From assembly GCA_910575605.1 (NCBI GenBank), contig CAJTEW010000002.1, positions 326,990 through 390,989 on the forward strand: a stretch of DNA of 64,000 bases, in the 5' to 3' direction. Position numbers and translations under genes: made by a program. Positions 1 to 8,048 of this stretch are shown here, piece after piece. The notes under the pieces are model-generated. The model was not told where the DNA came from and ran no database searches. It saw nothing but the letters and a program-made list of their open reading frames with translations. Each line of letters starts with the position of its first letter. Position 1 is the first letter of the stretch. The DNA comes from Lachnospiraceae bacterium (GTDB taxonomy: Bacteria; Bacillota; Clostridia; Lachnospirales; Lachnospiraceae).

Positions 1-1545
1 TCACGCCTCCTTTCCTGGTTCGCTTATTCCTAAGAAATCCTGTGTCACATATTCAATCTCGATCCGGTCTCCCGGAAAGATATAGACCTTACTGATAAGC
101 CTGTCAATCAGGGCTTGCGTCAGTGTGTCGGCGCTGCCTACTTCCTGAACGATCTCACGCTGTTTCAGCTTTGCTTCATAATCGCTCTGTATCTGCCTGG
201 TCTGTGCGGTAATGGCGGCATGGACATTCCTTGCTTGCACCAGTTCCGCATCATATACCGCCTTGCGCTCCTGATAGGTTTCCAGGTCAATCTCTCCAAG
301 TGCATACTGTTCATAAAGCTGCCGTTTGCTGTCCTGAATAAAGCGCAGCTTTTCTTCGTGCTCGGCCTGCTGGACCGTCTGCAAATTCAGCTTATCCTTG
401 CTGCTGTCAATCCCCAGCGCCGGACACATCTGTGCCCGGATTGTTTCAAGGACCGCCTGCTCCAGATCAGCCATTTTCACTCGCACCCCATGGCAGGGGA
501 GGGTTTCTGCCACTTCGGAGTGACGGCAGTAAAACCACGTTCCATTTCTAAGTGACATAGCATGGTCGCAGCATCCGCAGAATACTTTCCCGCGGAGAAG
601 GTAGTCGCGCCGTTTTTTATTCGGAAGGGAGAAACGCCTGATCGAAGCGTTGGCTTTCTCAAACAGCTCCATGCTTACGATTGCCGGGTGGTGGTCCGGT
701 ATTTTGAACCATTCGCTTTCATCCTTTAGCTTCATGCGGCGGCTGCCGATTTCCTGTACCTTACGCTTGCCGATCACATAGGTGCCGATATACCGCTGGT
801 CCTCCAGCATCCGCAGGACCGTTGAGCTACTCCAGACGCCGTGTGTCCTGGACACATTATAATGGTCTTTCCCTTTATCCCTCCGGTATTCCCCAGGTGT
901 AGGGATATTCATGGCATACAGTTTCCGCGTGATCTCGGCAGCCGTATTGCCGTCAGCCGCCCATTCAAATATCTGCCGTACAATCCCTGCAACGTCCTCG
1001 TCCGGCTCCATGCGCCCGTCCGCGCTCTTGCGGTAGCCATAGGGACAGATAACGCTCTGGTACTCGCCCCGGCGCATCTTTGCATATTTGGCGCTTTTCG
1101 TTTTCATGGACATATCCCGGCTGTAACATTCGCTGATAAGATACTTAAAGGCAACGTCAATCCCTCCGGTATCTCCTTTGAAATTGGCGGTGTCAAAATC
1201 GTCACTGACGGAGATAAACCGGGTATGGTAGAGCGGAAATACCCGCTCTATGAAATAGCCGGTCTCAATGCTGTTGCGCCCAAACCGGGAGAGGTCTTTT
1301 ACGATAATACAGTCGATCTTCCCGGCCTGGACCATCGTCAAAAGCTCCTGTACCGCAGGGCGCTCAAAATTCGTACCCGTATGGCCGTTATCAACAAATT
1401 CCAGGACCTCGCCGTCATCCCATTCCGGCAGCGACATAGCCTTTTCCCGGAGGATCAGCTTTTGGTTGGGAATACTCAAACTCTCGGTCTTAAAGTCCTC
1501 CACGGACAGGCGGATATAAAGGGCGATTACATATTTTTTGTGCAT
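1..1545 (-). CDS. Large serine recombinase 1 of 3
   Basis: A 514-residue large serine recombinase. Such enzymes cut and rejoin att sites through a phosphoserine link to excise and integrate the element. The N-terminal resolvase domain has the Y-x-R-x-S signature (IRLS; catalytic Ser14, Arg12) and the VKDLSRFGRN helix. A recombinase domain follows (about residues 160-290), then a zinc ribbon (FCGCC near 327 with further Cys) and a C-terminal coiled coil. The ATG at 1545 lies 19 nt inside the preceding recombinase gene, so the two are translationally coupled. The stop is at base 1, so the gene is complete. It is last in a three-gene recombinase operon. Full-length motifs suggest it is active; which att site it serves cannot be told. 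Confidence 0.93.
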   Translation of the reverse strand: MHKKYVIALYIRLSVEDFKTESLSIPNQKLILREKAMSLPEWDDGEVLEFVDNGHTGTNFERPAVQELLTMVQAGKIDCIIVKDLSRFGRNSIETGYFIERVFPLYHTRFISVSDDFDTANFKGDTGGIDVAFKYLISECYSRDMSMKTKSAKYAKMRRGEYQSVICPYGYRKSADGRMEPDEDVAGIVRQIFEWAADGNTAAEITRKLYAMNIPTPGEYRRDKGKDHYNVSRTHGVWSSSTVLRMLEDQRYIGTYVIGKRKVQEIGSRRMKLKDESEWFKIPDHHPAIVSMELFEKANASIRRFSLPNKKRRDYLLRGKVFCGCCDHAMSLRNGTWFYCRHSEVAETLPCHGVRVKMADLEQAVLETIRAQMCPALGIDSSKDKLNLQTVQQAEHEEKLRFIQDSKRQLYEQYALGEIDLETYQERKAVYDAELVQARNVHAAITAQTRQIQSDYEAKLKQREIVQEVGSADTLTQALIDRLISKVYIFPGDRIEIEYVTQDFLGISEPGKEA

Positions 1546-3179
1546 GGTTCCACCGCCTTTCCCTGGAATTCACTCTTGAAACGGAAAGTTACATGGATAT
1601 TCCGCTCATGGTCGATTTCGATCCGCTCAATCAGCCGGTCAATCAGTTCTGCCGTAAGCGCGTGGTCCTGCGCCAGTGACTTTGCATCCTTTTCCATTGA
1701 CCGGTAGCGCACAAGCCGACTGTCCAGGGCGTCCATATCCTTTTCCAGCGCCTCAATCTCGCCGGACAGTGTGCCGATGGATTCCTCATAAGCTGTTTTC
1801 AGTTCAAAGTATTCCTCATTTGTTAAGATACCCTGGACGAAGTTCTCATACAGGCCGCGGATTAGCCGGCGTTTCTTTTCGGTTTCCTGCCGCCTGGCCG
1901 ACATCTGGGTTTTCAGCCTGTCTTTGTCCTTTTTCTGTTTTGCCTCCAGCTGAAAGAGGGGGAGGGACATTCCCAGGGCAACAGACAGCTCTTTTTCCAG
2001 AATAGCTGTGACCGTGGCGATAAGCTCCGTTTCCTGCATCATCACGCCTTTACAGCTATCCTTTGCCACACGGCTGTTGGTGAGGCAGTGGAACCAGTAC
2101 ACGTCCGGCCCTTTCTTGCGCTCGGCACGCTGCCGGTGGAGGCTCCTGCCGCAGTCAGCACAGAATACCTTCCCCTTGAAAATGTTTGGGGTGTAGGGCC
2201 GCTTTGGGACCGCCCGGCTTTCCTCGCAGATTTGTTTCCGATATTCCTGCACCGCTGTAAAGAGCTCATAACTGATGATCGGCTCATGGGTGCATTTGGC
2301 AATAATCAGGTTGTCCTCCCCTGCCTTAACCTGCTGATGGTCCACAATCTTTGTTTTTCCCTGCACCAGATCGCCGGTGTAGACCTCGCTTTCCAGAATC
2401 TTCATTACGGTGCGTGTCTGCCATTTCCCGCTCCCGATCAAGCCGGGGCTGGTGATCTCTCCGGTGGATTTTTTATAGTGGCTGGGCGCTGTGATCCCCA
2501 TTTCATTCAAGTTGCGGACGATACGGTTCAGCGCCACATGCTCATGCGCCCACTCAAAAATCTGCCTCACAACAGGGGCGGTATCTTCATCAATCAGCAG
2601 TTTATGGCAGTTGTCCGGGTCTTTGCGGTATCCGTATGGCGCCCGTGCGCCGATATAATCGCCGTCTTTCATGGCCTGCCTTGCCTGGGCCTTGATCTTC
2701 CTGCCAATGTCCAGCGCGTAAGCCTCGTTTATCATATTTTTCAGGGGAAGCATAATGCCGCTGTGGAGGCTGCCGGGGTCTGCCGTGTCAAACTGATCCG
2801 TGACCGCAATAAAACGGACGTTGTGGGTATGGAAATACTGTTCGATATAATAACCGGTATCAATGGAATTCCGCCCCAGCCGGGAGAGGTCCTTGACAAT
2901 CACACAGTCAATATGGCCCGCCTCAATATCGGAAAGCATCTGTTGGAAACCGGGGCGGTGGAAGTTTGTACCCGTCGCCCCATTGTCGATATAGGTATCA
3001 TAGACAACGAAATCCGGTTTGTCCGCAAGGAAATCATTCAACACCAGCTTTTGGTTTTCCACCGAACAGCCCCGCTTTTTATTATCCTCCACAGAAAGGC
3101 GGATATAGAGCGCCACATGCACATATAAGGACGGCGCCGGCATGGGAGCCAACCTCTGTTTCCTGCTCTTTCTTGCCAT
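1527..3179 (-). CDS. Large serine recombinase 2 of 3
   Basis: A 550-residue large serine recombinase. The catalytic motif LYIRLS puts the nucleophile at Ser29, after a basic N-terminal extension not found in its neighbours. Visible parts are VKDLSRLGRN (resolvase domain), the recombinase domain, a zinc ribbon (FCADC near residue 345 and later Cys) and a long C-terminal coiled coil (about 420-510). The start codon directly abuts the stop of recombinase 3 (stop 3180-3182, start 3177-3179). Its own end overlaps recombinase 1 by 19 nt. The tight packing suggests co-expression and possibly hetero-oligomer function, as in ccrA/ccrB pairs; that is inference. Confidence 0.93.
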   Translation of the reverse strand: MARKSRKQRLAPMPAPSLYVHVALYIRLSVEDNKKRGCSVENQKLVLNDFLADKPDFVVYDTYIDNGATGTNFHRPGFQQMLSDIEAGHIDCVIVKDLSRLGRNSIDTGYYIEQYFHTHNVRFIAVTDQFDTADPGSLHSGIMLPLKNMINEAYALDIGRKIKAQARQAMKDGDYIGARAPYGYRKDPDNCHKLLIDEDTAPVVRQIFEWAHEHVALNRIVRNLNEMGITAPSHYKKSTGEITSPGLIGSGKWQTRTVMKILESEVYTGDLVQGKTKIVDHQQVKAGEDNLIIAKCTHEPIISYELFTAVQEYRKQICEESRAVPKRPYTPNIFKGKVFCADCGRSLHRQRAERKKGPDVYWFHCLTNSRVAKDSCKGVMMQETELIATVTAILEKELSVALGMSLPLFQLEAKQKKDKDRLKTQMSARRQETEKKRRLIRGLYENFVQGILTNEEYFELKTAYEESIGTLSGEIEALEKDMDALDSRLVRYRSMEKDAKSLAQDHALTAELIDRLIERIEIDHERNIHVTFRFKSEFQGKAVEPCTKNM

Positions 3180-4808
3180 TTAGCCCACCTTCCTTTCTTT
3201 GCCCTGTACGGCAATCTGTTCCGCCAGGGAAACCGCTTTCTGGTATTCATCCTGGTAATTAAATTCAATGTGCAGCTCGTCTTTCCCCATTACCCGTATG
3301 CTGCGGATAAGCTGCATGACCGCCCTCCGGTCAATTTCCTCCATCGTGGAGAATTGCATAAAGTGGTTGATCCAGCGGTTCCGCTCGCTGCGGTTCTCCA
3401 GTACGTCCGACAGCTTTTCGTTCCACTCGGCAACCGCTTTCTGCAGCAGTTCAATATCTGCATTGTATTTCCGCTTATAGGAGAGGAATTCTTCTTTGGT
3501 AAGAATCCCGCTCACCAGATTTTCATAGAGCTTTGCCTTGAAGCCCTCAGCCTGCGCCATACGCTTTTCATTCGCCTTGATCTGCCCGGCGTATTCCTGG
3601 GCCAGCTCCCGGTTGATCCGCTCCTGGCTGATACTGGACAGCAGCGCATCCAGGGAAGCGACATTTTCAATATGGCCTTTTAAGCTGCCCTGCACACACT
3701 CGATCAGGTCGGACTCTTTCACCATGACCGAGGAAGTGCACCCGTTCTTTTTGCCGGTAGGACAGTAATAGTAGTGGTATTCCTTATCCTTATAGCGGTT
3801 GGTCTTGCGCGTCATACGGCAGCCGCAGCAGCCGCAGATCAAAATGCCGGAGAACAGGTAGACTTTATCCGATTTTGGAGATGTCCGGGTATCAATCCTG
3901 CGGAGGCGCTGCACTAGGTCAAAATCATGTTTCTGGATGATCGCCTCATGGGTACCCTCTACACGGACCCATTCAGAGGAAGGTCTGTCCTCACGTTCTT
4001 TCAGCTTGAAGTGGGGCGTGGTCTGTTTTCCCTGTACCAGCGTTCCGGTATAGGTTTCATCCTGCAAAATGCGGATGATCGTTGTGGCAGACCATTTACA
4101 ATCTTTACGATCCGTATAGCCGCCTTTGGCGTGGGGCATCCCATTGTTGCGCTTATAAGCCAGCGGTGAGAGAATGCCCATGCGGTTCAGTTCGTCCGCA
4201 ATATGGGAAGCGCTGAACCCCTCCAGCCGCTTTCTGAAAATATCCCGCACCACGTTAGCGGCGTATTCGTCAATTTCCAGGCTCTTGTGCTTATCACCGG
4301 CTTTTATATATCCGTAGATGGGAAACGCACCCACAAAATCACCGCTGCGCCGTTTCACATCCAGGGCGCTCCGGGTCTTAACGGAAATGTCCCGGCTGTA
4401 TGCCTCGTTCATAATGTTTTTTACCGAAACCGTGAGATCGTCGGCAGCGTCATTCTCTGTGTCCACGTTATCATTGATGGCGATAAAGCGGACGCCGTAG
4501 GCGGGAAATACCCGGCGCATATAGCGTCCGGTCTCTATGTACTCACGCCCCAGGCGGGAGAGGTCCTTGACGATCACACAGTTGGCCTCACCCTGCTCGA
4601 TCATCCGCATCATTTCCTGGAATGCCGGGCGGTCAAAGAGAACCCCGCTGTAACCGTCGTCAATCTTTTCCGCCACGACTTCAATCTCCGGGTGCCGGGC
4701 AATGTAATCATCGATCAGCCGCCGCTGGTTGGCGACGCTGTCGCTTTCCACCGTCTTATCATCGGTATAAGAAAGACGGATGTACTTAATGGCTTTGTAA
4801 ACCTGCAT
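3180..4808 (-). CDS. Large serine recombinase 3 of 3 (first in operon)
   Basis: A 542-residue large serine recombinase. I start it at the ATG at 4808, preceded by AAAGGAG at 8-nt spacing; a longer frame to 4889 exists but lacks a good ribosome-binding site. The first residues (MQVYKAIKYIRLS) place the catalytic Ser at 13. It has VKDLSRLGRE, a recombinase domain, a zinc ribbon (ICGCCGC) and a coiled-coil C-terminus. It is the most divergent of the three in the catalytic and helix motifs. It is the promoter-proximal gene of the recombinase operon at the left end of the element, where integrase genes normally lie. Confidence 0.93.
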   Translation of the reverse strand: MQVYKAIKYIRLSYTDDKTVESDSVANQRRLIDDYIARHPEIEVVAEKIDDGYSGVLFDRPAFQEMMRMIEQGEANCVIVKDLSRLGREYIETGRYMRRVFPAYGVRFIAINDNVDTENDAADDLTVSVKNIMNEAYSRDISVKTRSALDVKRRSGDFVGAFPIYGYIKAGDKHKSLEIDEYAANVVRDIFRKRLEGFSASHIADELNRMGILSPLAYKRNNGMPHAKGGYTDRKDCKWSATTIIRILQDETYTGTLVQGKQTTPHFKLKEREDRPSSEWVRVEGTHEAIIQKHDFDLVQRLRRIDTRTSPKSDKVYLFSGILICGCCGCRMTRKTNRYKDKEYHYYYCPTGKKNGCTSSVMVKESDLIECVQGSLKGHIENVASLDALLSSISQERINRELAQEYAGQIKANEKRMAQAEGFKAKLYENLVSGILTKEEFLSYKRKYNADIELLQKAVAEWNEKLSDVLENRSERNRWINHFMQFSTMEEIDRRAVMQLIRSIRVMGKDELHIEFNYQDEYQKAVSLAEQIAVQGKERKVG

Positions 4809-4946
4809 AAAAAAACACTCCTTTCGTTGCGCAGAAAAATCCCCGCAATCCAAGAAGTGTGGCTGTGCCGTATTCAATTCCTTTTCCAATTTCTATTGTA
4901 CCACGCCCCTGCGGGAAAGTCAGCCCTTTTCCTAAAATAATCCGGC

Positions 4947-5162
4947 TCACCGTAAGATTCCCTTGATACATTCTTCCAGGGTGGCGCCGCCTGCGGCAAA
5001 GCTGGCCTGTACGGTGAACCGCCCGCATTTGAAGCGGTAAGGGTCTTTGATCTGCCGTACAAATTCGGCGATCCGTTCCTCACGGGAAAGCTCCTTATCA
5101 ACGGCAACCTCCCGGATGTCCACCAGTGCGCCGGTTCTGCCGGCAACAACCGTATTTTCCAT
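4947..5162 (-). CDS. Small conserved ICE protein (71 aa)
   Basis: A 71-residue acidic/basic mixed protein beginning MENTVVAGRTG. The start at 5162 is chosen over an upstream in-frame ATG (5204) because AGGAAGGAG stands 8 nt ahead of it. There is no signal peptide or membrane segment. A central REERIAEFVRQI helix and a conserved Cys in RFKCGRF are visible. I have the impression such proteins recur next to the recombinases of Tn1549-like elements, but I cannot name the family with certainty. Position between the sigma-factor gene and the recombinases suggests a role in control or directionality of excision; this is inference only. Confidence 0.7.
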   Translation of the reverse strand: MENTVVAGRTGALVDIREVAVDKELSREERIAEFVRQIKDPYRFKCGRFTVQASFAAGGATLEECIKGILR

Positions 5163-5248
5163 AATACCAACTCCTTCCTGAAAATTTCTGGCTATCGAAA
5201 CCACATGAATAAGTCGGGCCTGCGCTCATACACTCACAGACCCGGCCC

Positions 5249-5269
5249 ATTGTATCTGATTTCGATCAG
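5249..5269 (-). promoter_or_regulatory. Candidate promoter -10 and palindromic operator upstream of the 71-aa gene
   Basis: On the minus strand a TACAAT -10 (5254-5249) is directly preceded by the interrupted palindrome CTGAT-TTCG-ATCAG (5256-5269), which would fall in the promoter spacer. No convincing -35 is visible. The core TGATTTCGAT recurs in the inverted repeat ahead of the sigma-factor gene (6201-6240), so both may bind the same regulator. Moderate to low certainty. Confidence 0.35.
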
Positions 5270-5768
5270 CTGCCGTATTTGCCACGCCCCCCGGCAGGCC
5301 CTGAACGAACAGGGCAGGGCTGTTACAGGCTGCGGATAGCGTTGCCGCATCATAGCCCCGCATACGCCGCCGCTTTGCCAGAGCAGGCGCACGCCGCAGG
5401 AACTCTCCCCAAGTCTTTAGGGAGCCGTGAGGAAGTACCATTATGATCTGTGCCGTTGTCGCGTCCGGCCTGCCACAGCCGGTTTCGTGGGTTGCGTTTA
5501 CCGCTCGGACAGCCTGGATTCATCACCTCCTTAGGCCGCCTGTCACCGCGCCGCCCCATCTGCCGCTCGGAACACAGAATGAAGTACCTGTAACAGCGTG
5601 TATTCGGTTGTCAAGGAGCAAGCGAGGGGCGTGGCAGTTATGACAGTTTTTCAGTTGGGGCGGGCCGGAGCATATGCTGTACGGCCACACCCGCCAGGCT
5701 TGTCCCGCCGGATAAATATGTCCCTCTATTATTCATTTCATTTTTGAGGGTTATTTTCGGGGGCAGGA
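5270..5768. other. Gene-free region between sigma-factor gene and recombinase block
   Basis: About 500 bases with no ORF that looks real; two overlapping minus-strand frames of about 70 codons lack recognisable content and good ribosome-binding sites. The stretch is GC-rich with several short inverted repeats, for example a perfect 10-bp palindrome AGCATATGCT at 5669-5678 flanked by GGCGGG/CCCGCC repeats. It probably serves as leader or regulatory DNA for the recombination genes. No known RNA family was recognised. Confidence 0.4.
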
Positions 5769-6188
5769 TTAAATTTCTTCCAGAATTTTTTTCAGGCGTC
5801 GGAGCCCGCGCTGGATTCCTTCATGCACGGAGCTTACCGCCGAGTGTTCGCTTTTGGCAATTTCGGAAAGGCTCATTCCCAACAGATAGTGCGAGCATAT
5901 CCGGTTCCGCTGCTTTTCAGGCAACAGGGTAATGGCCCGGTACAGCCGCCCATGTTCTTCCTCATGGATCAGAATATCTTCCGGCGCAAGCACGACCACA
6001 AGGGCATCACGTTCAACATTCTTGTCATAGTCCAGAGAAAAATATGCCTTATGCCGGTATGTACGCAGGAAATGGGCTGCCTCGCTTAATTTATATTCCC
6101 GGAGCAGGTCGGCCACCTCGTCCGGCACTTCAACAATATTATCTTTCGTATAGAACGGGTAATAGTCCCGCAGATTGATTTCTTTCAT
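5769..6188 (-). CDS. Sigma-70 region 4-like factor of the ICE
   Basis: A 139-residue protein resembling the small sigma-like regulators of Tn916/Tn1549 elements. The C-terminal half (about 85-139) has the region-4 layout: LLPEKQRNRICSHYLLGMS, then the helix-turn-helix SLSEIAKSEHSAVSSVHEGI and a basic end. Region 2 is missing or unrecognisable. The start at 6188 is chosen for GGAGG at 8-nt spacing; an upstream open extension to 6563 crosses regulatory DNA. It probably recruits RNA polymerase to, or activates, the excision genes just downstream (inference from position). The ribosome-binding site is inside a long hairpin (6197-6244), which suggests translational control. Confidence 0.8.
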   Translation of the reverse strand: MKEINLRDYYPFYTKDNIVEVPDEVADLLREYKLSEAAHFLRTYRHKAYFSLDYDKNVERDALVVVLAPEDILIHEEEHGRLYRAITLLPEKQRNRICSHYLLGMSLSEIAKSEHSAVSSVHEGIQRGLRRLKKILEEI

Positions 6189-6196
6189 GTGTAATT

Positions 6197-6244
6197 CCTC
6201 CGATTTCGATTTTTTTAGTTGATAGGCAAAATCGAAATCAGAGG
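6197..6244 (-). promoter_or_regulatory. Hairpin covering the sigma-factor ribosome-binding site
   Basis: Bases 6197-6213 and 6228-6244 form a 17-bp inverted repeat with one mismatch (6201/6240) and a 14-nt loop. In the minus-strand transcript the 3' arm ends in the GGAGG that starts translation of the sigma factor, so the folded RNA would hide it. The arms also carry GATTTCGAT in both orientations, so the site may instead, or also, be a DNA operator. Confidence 0.6.
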
Positions 6245-6403
6245 GTGGGGAGCGACACCCCGGACTATCACCTGCAACAGAGGCAGCAGGAAAGTTTGTC
6301 TGTTTTGTAGATAAGAAAAGAGCGCGTACCCGTTTTGTTACAGGCGCGCGCTTAATGGAACATTTTGCTGATTGCTGGGAGAAAAAATAAAAATATGTCG
6401 ATA

Positions 6404-6437
6404 CAAAAAGTGCCGCAGCTTTTTGAACTGCGGCACT
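6404..6437 (-). terminator. Rho-independent terminator
   Basis: A perfect 10-bp stem (AGTGCCGCAG at 6409-6418 with CTGCGGCACT at 6428-6437), loop of 9 nt. Read on the minus strand it is followed directly by TTTTTGT. It lies downstream of the winged-helix gene and would end the cargo transcript before the sigma-factor gene. Confidence 0.75.
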
Positions 6438-6505
6438 AAAATATATTTGGCTATTTTTTTGTCGTTTCCTGTGAAAATATAGGACTTTTCTAATGTGCAT
6501 GTCTG

Positions 6506-6582
6506 CCCCCATATCTGGGGGAGTATAAATGGATTTGTCACTATCCTTTGATATATCCCCCAACCTGTTACATGGGGGATAT
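6506..6582. repeat. Two CCCCCA/TGGGGG inverted repeats
   Basis: CCCCCA-N4-TGGGGG at 6506-6521 and an ATATCCCCCA/TGGGGGATAT inverted repeat at 6553-6582 with a 10-nt loop. Both lie in the gap between the winged-helix gene and the terminator. Repetition of the same half-site suggests protein binding, or remnants of hairpins; function unknown. Confidence 0.4.
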
Positions 6583-6655
6583 TATACAGGGGCATATTCG
6601 CTTTTTATCGCCAGCCTTTCCCGGTAATGTCCTAAAAATGCCCTAAATTTATCTG

Positions 6656-7147
6656 TCATATTCCAGCATCAAATTTATAACCGACGCCTCGCACACTGAT
6701 AACATATTCAGGTGCTTCAGGTGCAATTTGAAGTTTCTGGCGAAGGCGGCTCAACAGATTATGGATTGTTTTTGGTGTAACGTCAATATATTCTTCGCCC
6801 CAAACATGGTAAGCTATGGTCTCAAAGGTCAATACCCGTTTCTTGTTGACAATCAGTAAGTGGAGTGCATCGAATTCTTTAGCTGTTAATTCTATCTCCT
6901 GACTGCCGACACACACCGTTCTTTCTTCCAGGCAAAAATACAGATCACCTTCCCGGATTTCCAATAATGGTTGAACTGAACCATTCTGGAAACCGTGACA
7001 TTTAGAAACAGTACATAGGAAAATATCGGGAAAATCACTCAGATTTTCTCTATTAAGAATATACTGCAATAAATCTTTCTGCTGCTCTGTATCAAGCAAA
7101 GCAAACAATTTTTCTCCAATTTGTCTGCCGGATTCAGATATATCCAA
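6656..7147 (-). CDS. Orphan winged-helix (OmpR C-terminal type) regulator, probably frameshifted at its start
   Basis: A 163-residue protein whose C-terminal ~95 residues are an OmpR/PhoB winged helix (LTAKEFDALHLLI, then TIHNLLSRLRQKL, ending VRGVGYKFD). There is no receiver domain; the N-terminal 60 residues are a separate region. The only in-frame start is TTG at 7147, with no spaced ribosome-binding site. An ATG at 7164 has an ideal GGAGG but meets a stop after three codons. Adding one base in the AAATT run would give MG(K)LAVLDISESG, which matches a fragment found at 23793-23855. So a one-base deletion probably removed the native start. It lies 61 nt behind the double-receiver gene and may be its DNA-binding partner. 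Confidence 0.75.
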   Translation of the reverse strand: MDISESGRQIGEKLFALLDTEQQKDLLQYILNRENLSDFPDIFLCTVSKCHGFQNGSVQPLLEIREGDLYFCLEERTVCVGSQEIELTAKEFDALHLLIVNKKRVLTFETIAYHVWGEEYIDVTPKTIHNLLSRLRQKLQIAPEAPEYVISVRGVGYKFDAGI

Positions 7148-7208
7148 TACGGCTAATTTCCCATGTCACCGCCTCCTTCAAATCAACTTTATTTCAAGAT
7201 TTTTACCA

Positions 7209-7988
7209 TTATTTTGAATCTTCAACAAAATACATAATTCTCCGTATCAGCTCCGGAATATTGACCGGGGCGGTGATATAGTCGTTCACGCCCTCATGCC
7301 GGTATTCATATTCCGTGGCAAGGTCGCTGTTCTCGGTGAGGATAAAGAATGGCAGAAGCCGGACAGGGGGATTCTTCATTTGGAATATCCCCGCCACCCG
7401 CCGCAGCGCATGAAACAACTCCATTGCTGTACCGTCCGGCAGTTCCACATCACACAAAATCAGTTCTATTTCCTTATCCTCAAAAATCCGGCGCTTGGCC
7501 TCCCCAATCGAGGGAATCAGAATCAGGTCAAAGCCCTTTTGCAGCATGGCAGCCCGCAGCACTCCGGCGCTGGTATCTTCCGCATGGACAAAGAGCAGCG
7601 TATGAAAAGCCGGGGCCTTTTCACCGGATAGCTGCCGGTAGGCGTATTCCACCAGCATATCCTGTAGCAGCATCCCTTTCATTTTGTCCATACACAGCGT
7701 CGCGCCCCGTTGCTTGGCCTCCTGTTCGTAGTCCTCTTTATCATGGCAGGACACCAGAATAAAAGGCAGCTCCTTGTCTGCGGCCCGCACCTCGTCCAGA
7801 AAGTCCATGCCGGAACCGTCCGGCAGGTCGAGATCACAGCAGATTACCAGAGGCATTTCCTCTTGGATGGCTGTCCGAGCTTCTTTCAGTGTGGAAGCCG
7901 TTTCTACTGGGTAGTCTCGCCGTTGTAAATATTTTTGCAGGCACCATATATAGGTGTCGCTGTCATCGATCAGCAGTATCTTTTTCAT
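7209..7988 (-). CDS. Double receiver-domain (REC-REC) protein
   Basis: A 259-residue protein with two response-regulator receiver domains and no output domain. Domain 1 (1-120) has the acidic pair Asp8-Asp9, acceptor Asp52 (CCDLDLPDG), Ser80 and Lys102. Domain 2 (128-255) has acceptor Asp180 (LCDVELPDG), but the usual Lys of the T-K-P motif is Ala (YITAPVN), so it may be signalling-impaired. The ATG at 7988 has a GAGG just upstream. It is followed 61 nt later by an orphan winged-helix gene, which suggests a split response regulator. Its promoter has the same two-box layout as three ABC permease units, so it probably belongs to that regulon. Confidence 0.8.
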   Translation of the reverse strand: MKKILLIDDSDTYIWCLQKYLQRRDYPVETASTLKEARTAIQEEMPLVICCDLDLPDGSGMDFLDEVRAADKELPFILVSCHDKEDYEQEAKQRGATLCMDKMKGMLLQDMLVEYAYRQLSGEKAPAFHTLLFVHAEDTSAGVLRAAMLQKGFDLILIPSIGEAKRRIFEDKEIELILCDVELPDGTAMELFHALRRVAGIFQMKNPPVRLLPFFILTENSDLATEYEYRHEGVNDYITAPVNIPELIRRIMYFVEDSK

Positions 7989-8019
7989 ATGTCCTCACCC
8001 CCAATATTGATTTACTACA

Positions 8020-8048
8020 AGCATAAACTACAAATGTTACACAAATGT
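8020..8048 (-). promoter_or_regulatory. Two-box promoter of the REC-REC gene
   Basis: Minus-strand -10 TATGCT (8025-8020), then 6 bases, an ACATTT box (8037-8032), 5 bases, and a second ACATTT box (8048-8043). The same geometry occurs upstream of 13922, 16447 and 20829. The boxes take the place of a -35, as expected for an OmpR-type activator. The upstream box lies inside the end of the truncated DUF3267 gene. Confidence 0.65.

Noticed and set aside
1..20. Element end or att site at the left border
   Set aside because: The first bases are the stop codon of recombinase 1; any att site must lie outside the window.
2088..3128. Long plus-strand ORF (346 codons) opposite recombinase 2
   Set aside because: It is the antisense shadow of a recombinase with clear motifs; no family features and no ribosome-binding site. 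The same holds for the long plus-strand frames at 841-1707 and 4203-4940.
5226..5559. Two overlapping minus-strand ORFs of about 70 codons in the gap ahead of the recombinases
   Set aside because: They lie in different frames over GC-rich, repeat-containing DNA, without good starts or recognisable sequence. Treated as non-coding.
6321..6352. AGCGCG/CGCGCT inverted repeat with a T-rich tail as a terminator
   Set aside because: Only a 6-bp stem with a long loop and an interrupted T-run; the terminator at 6404-6437 is far better.
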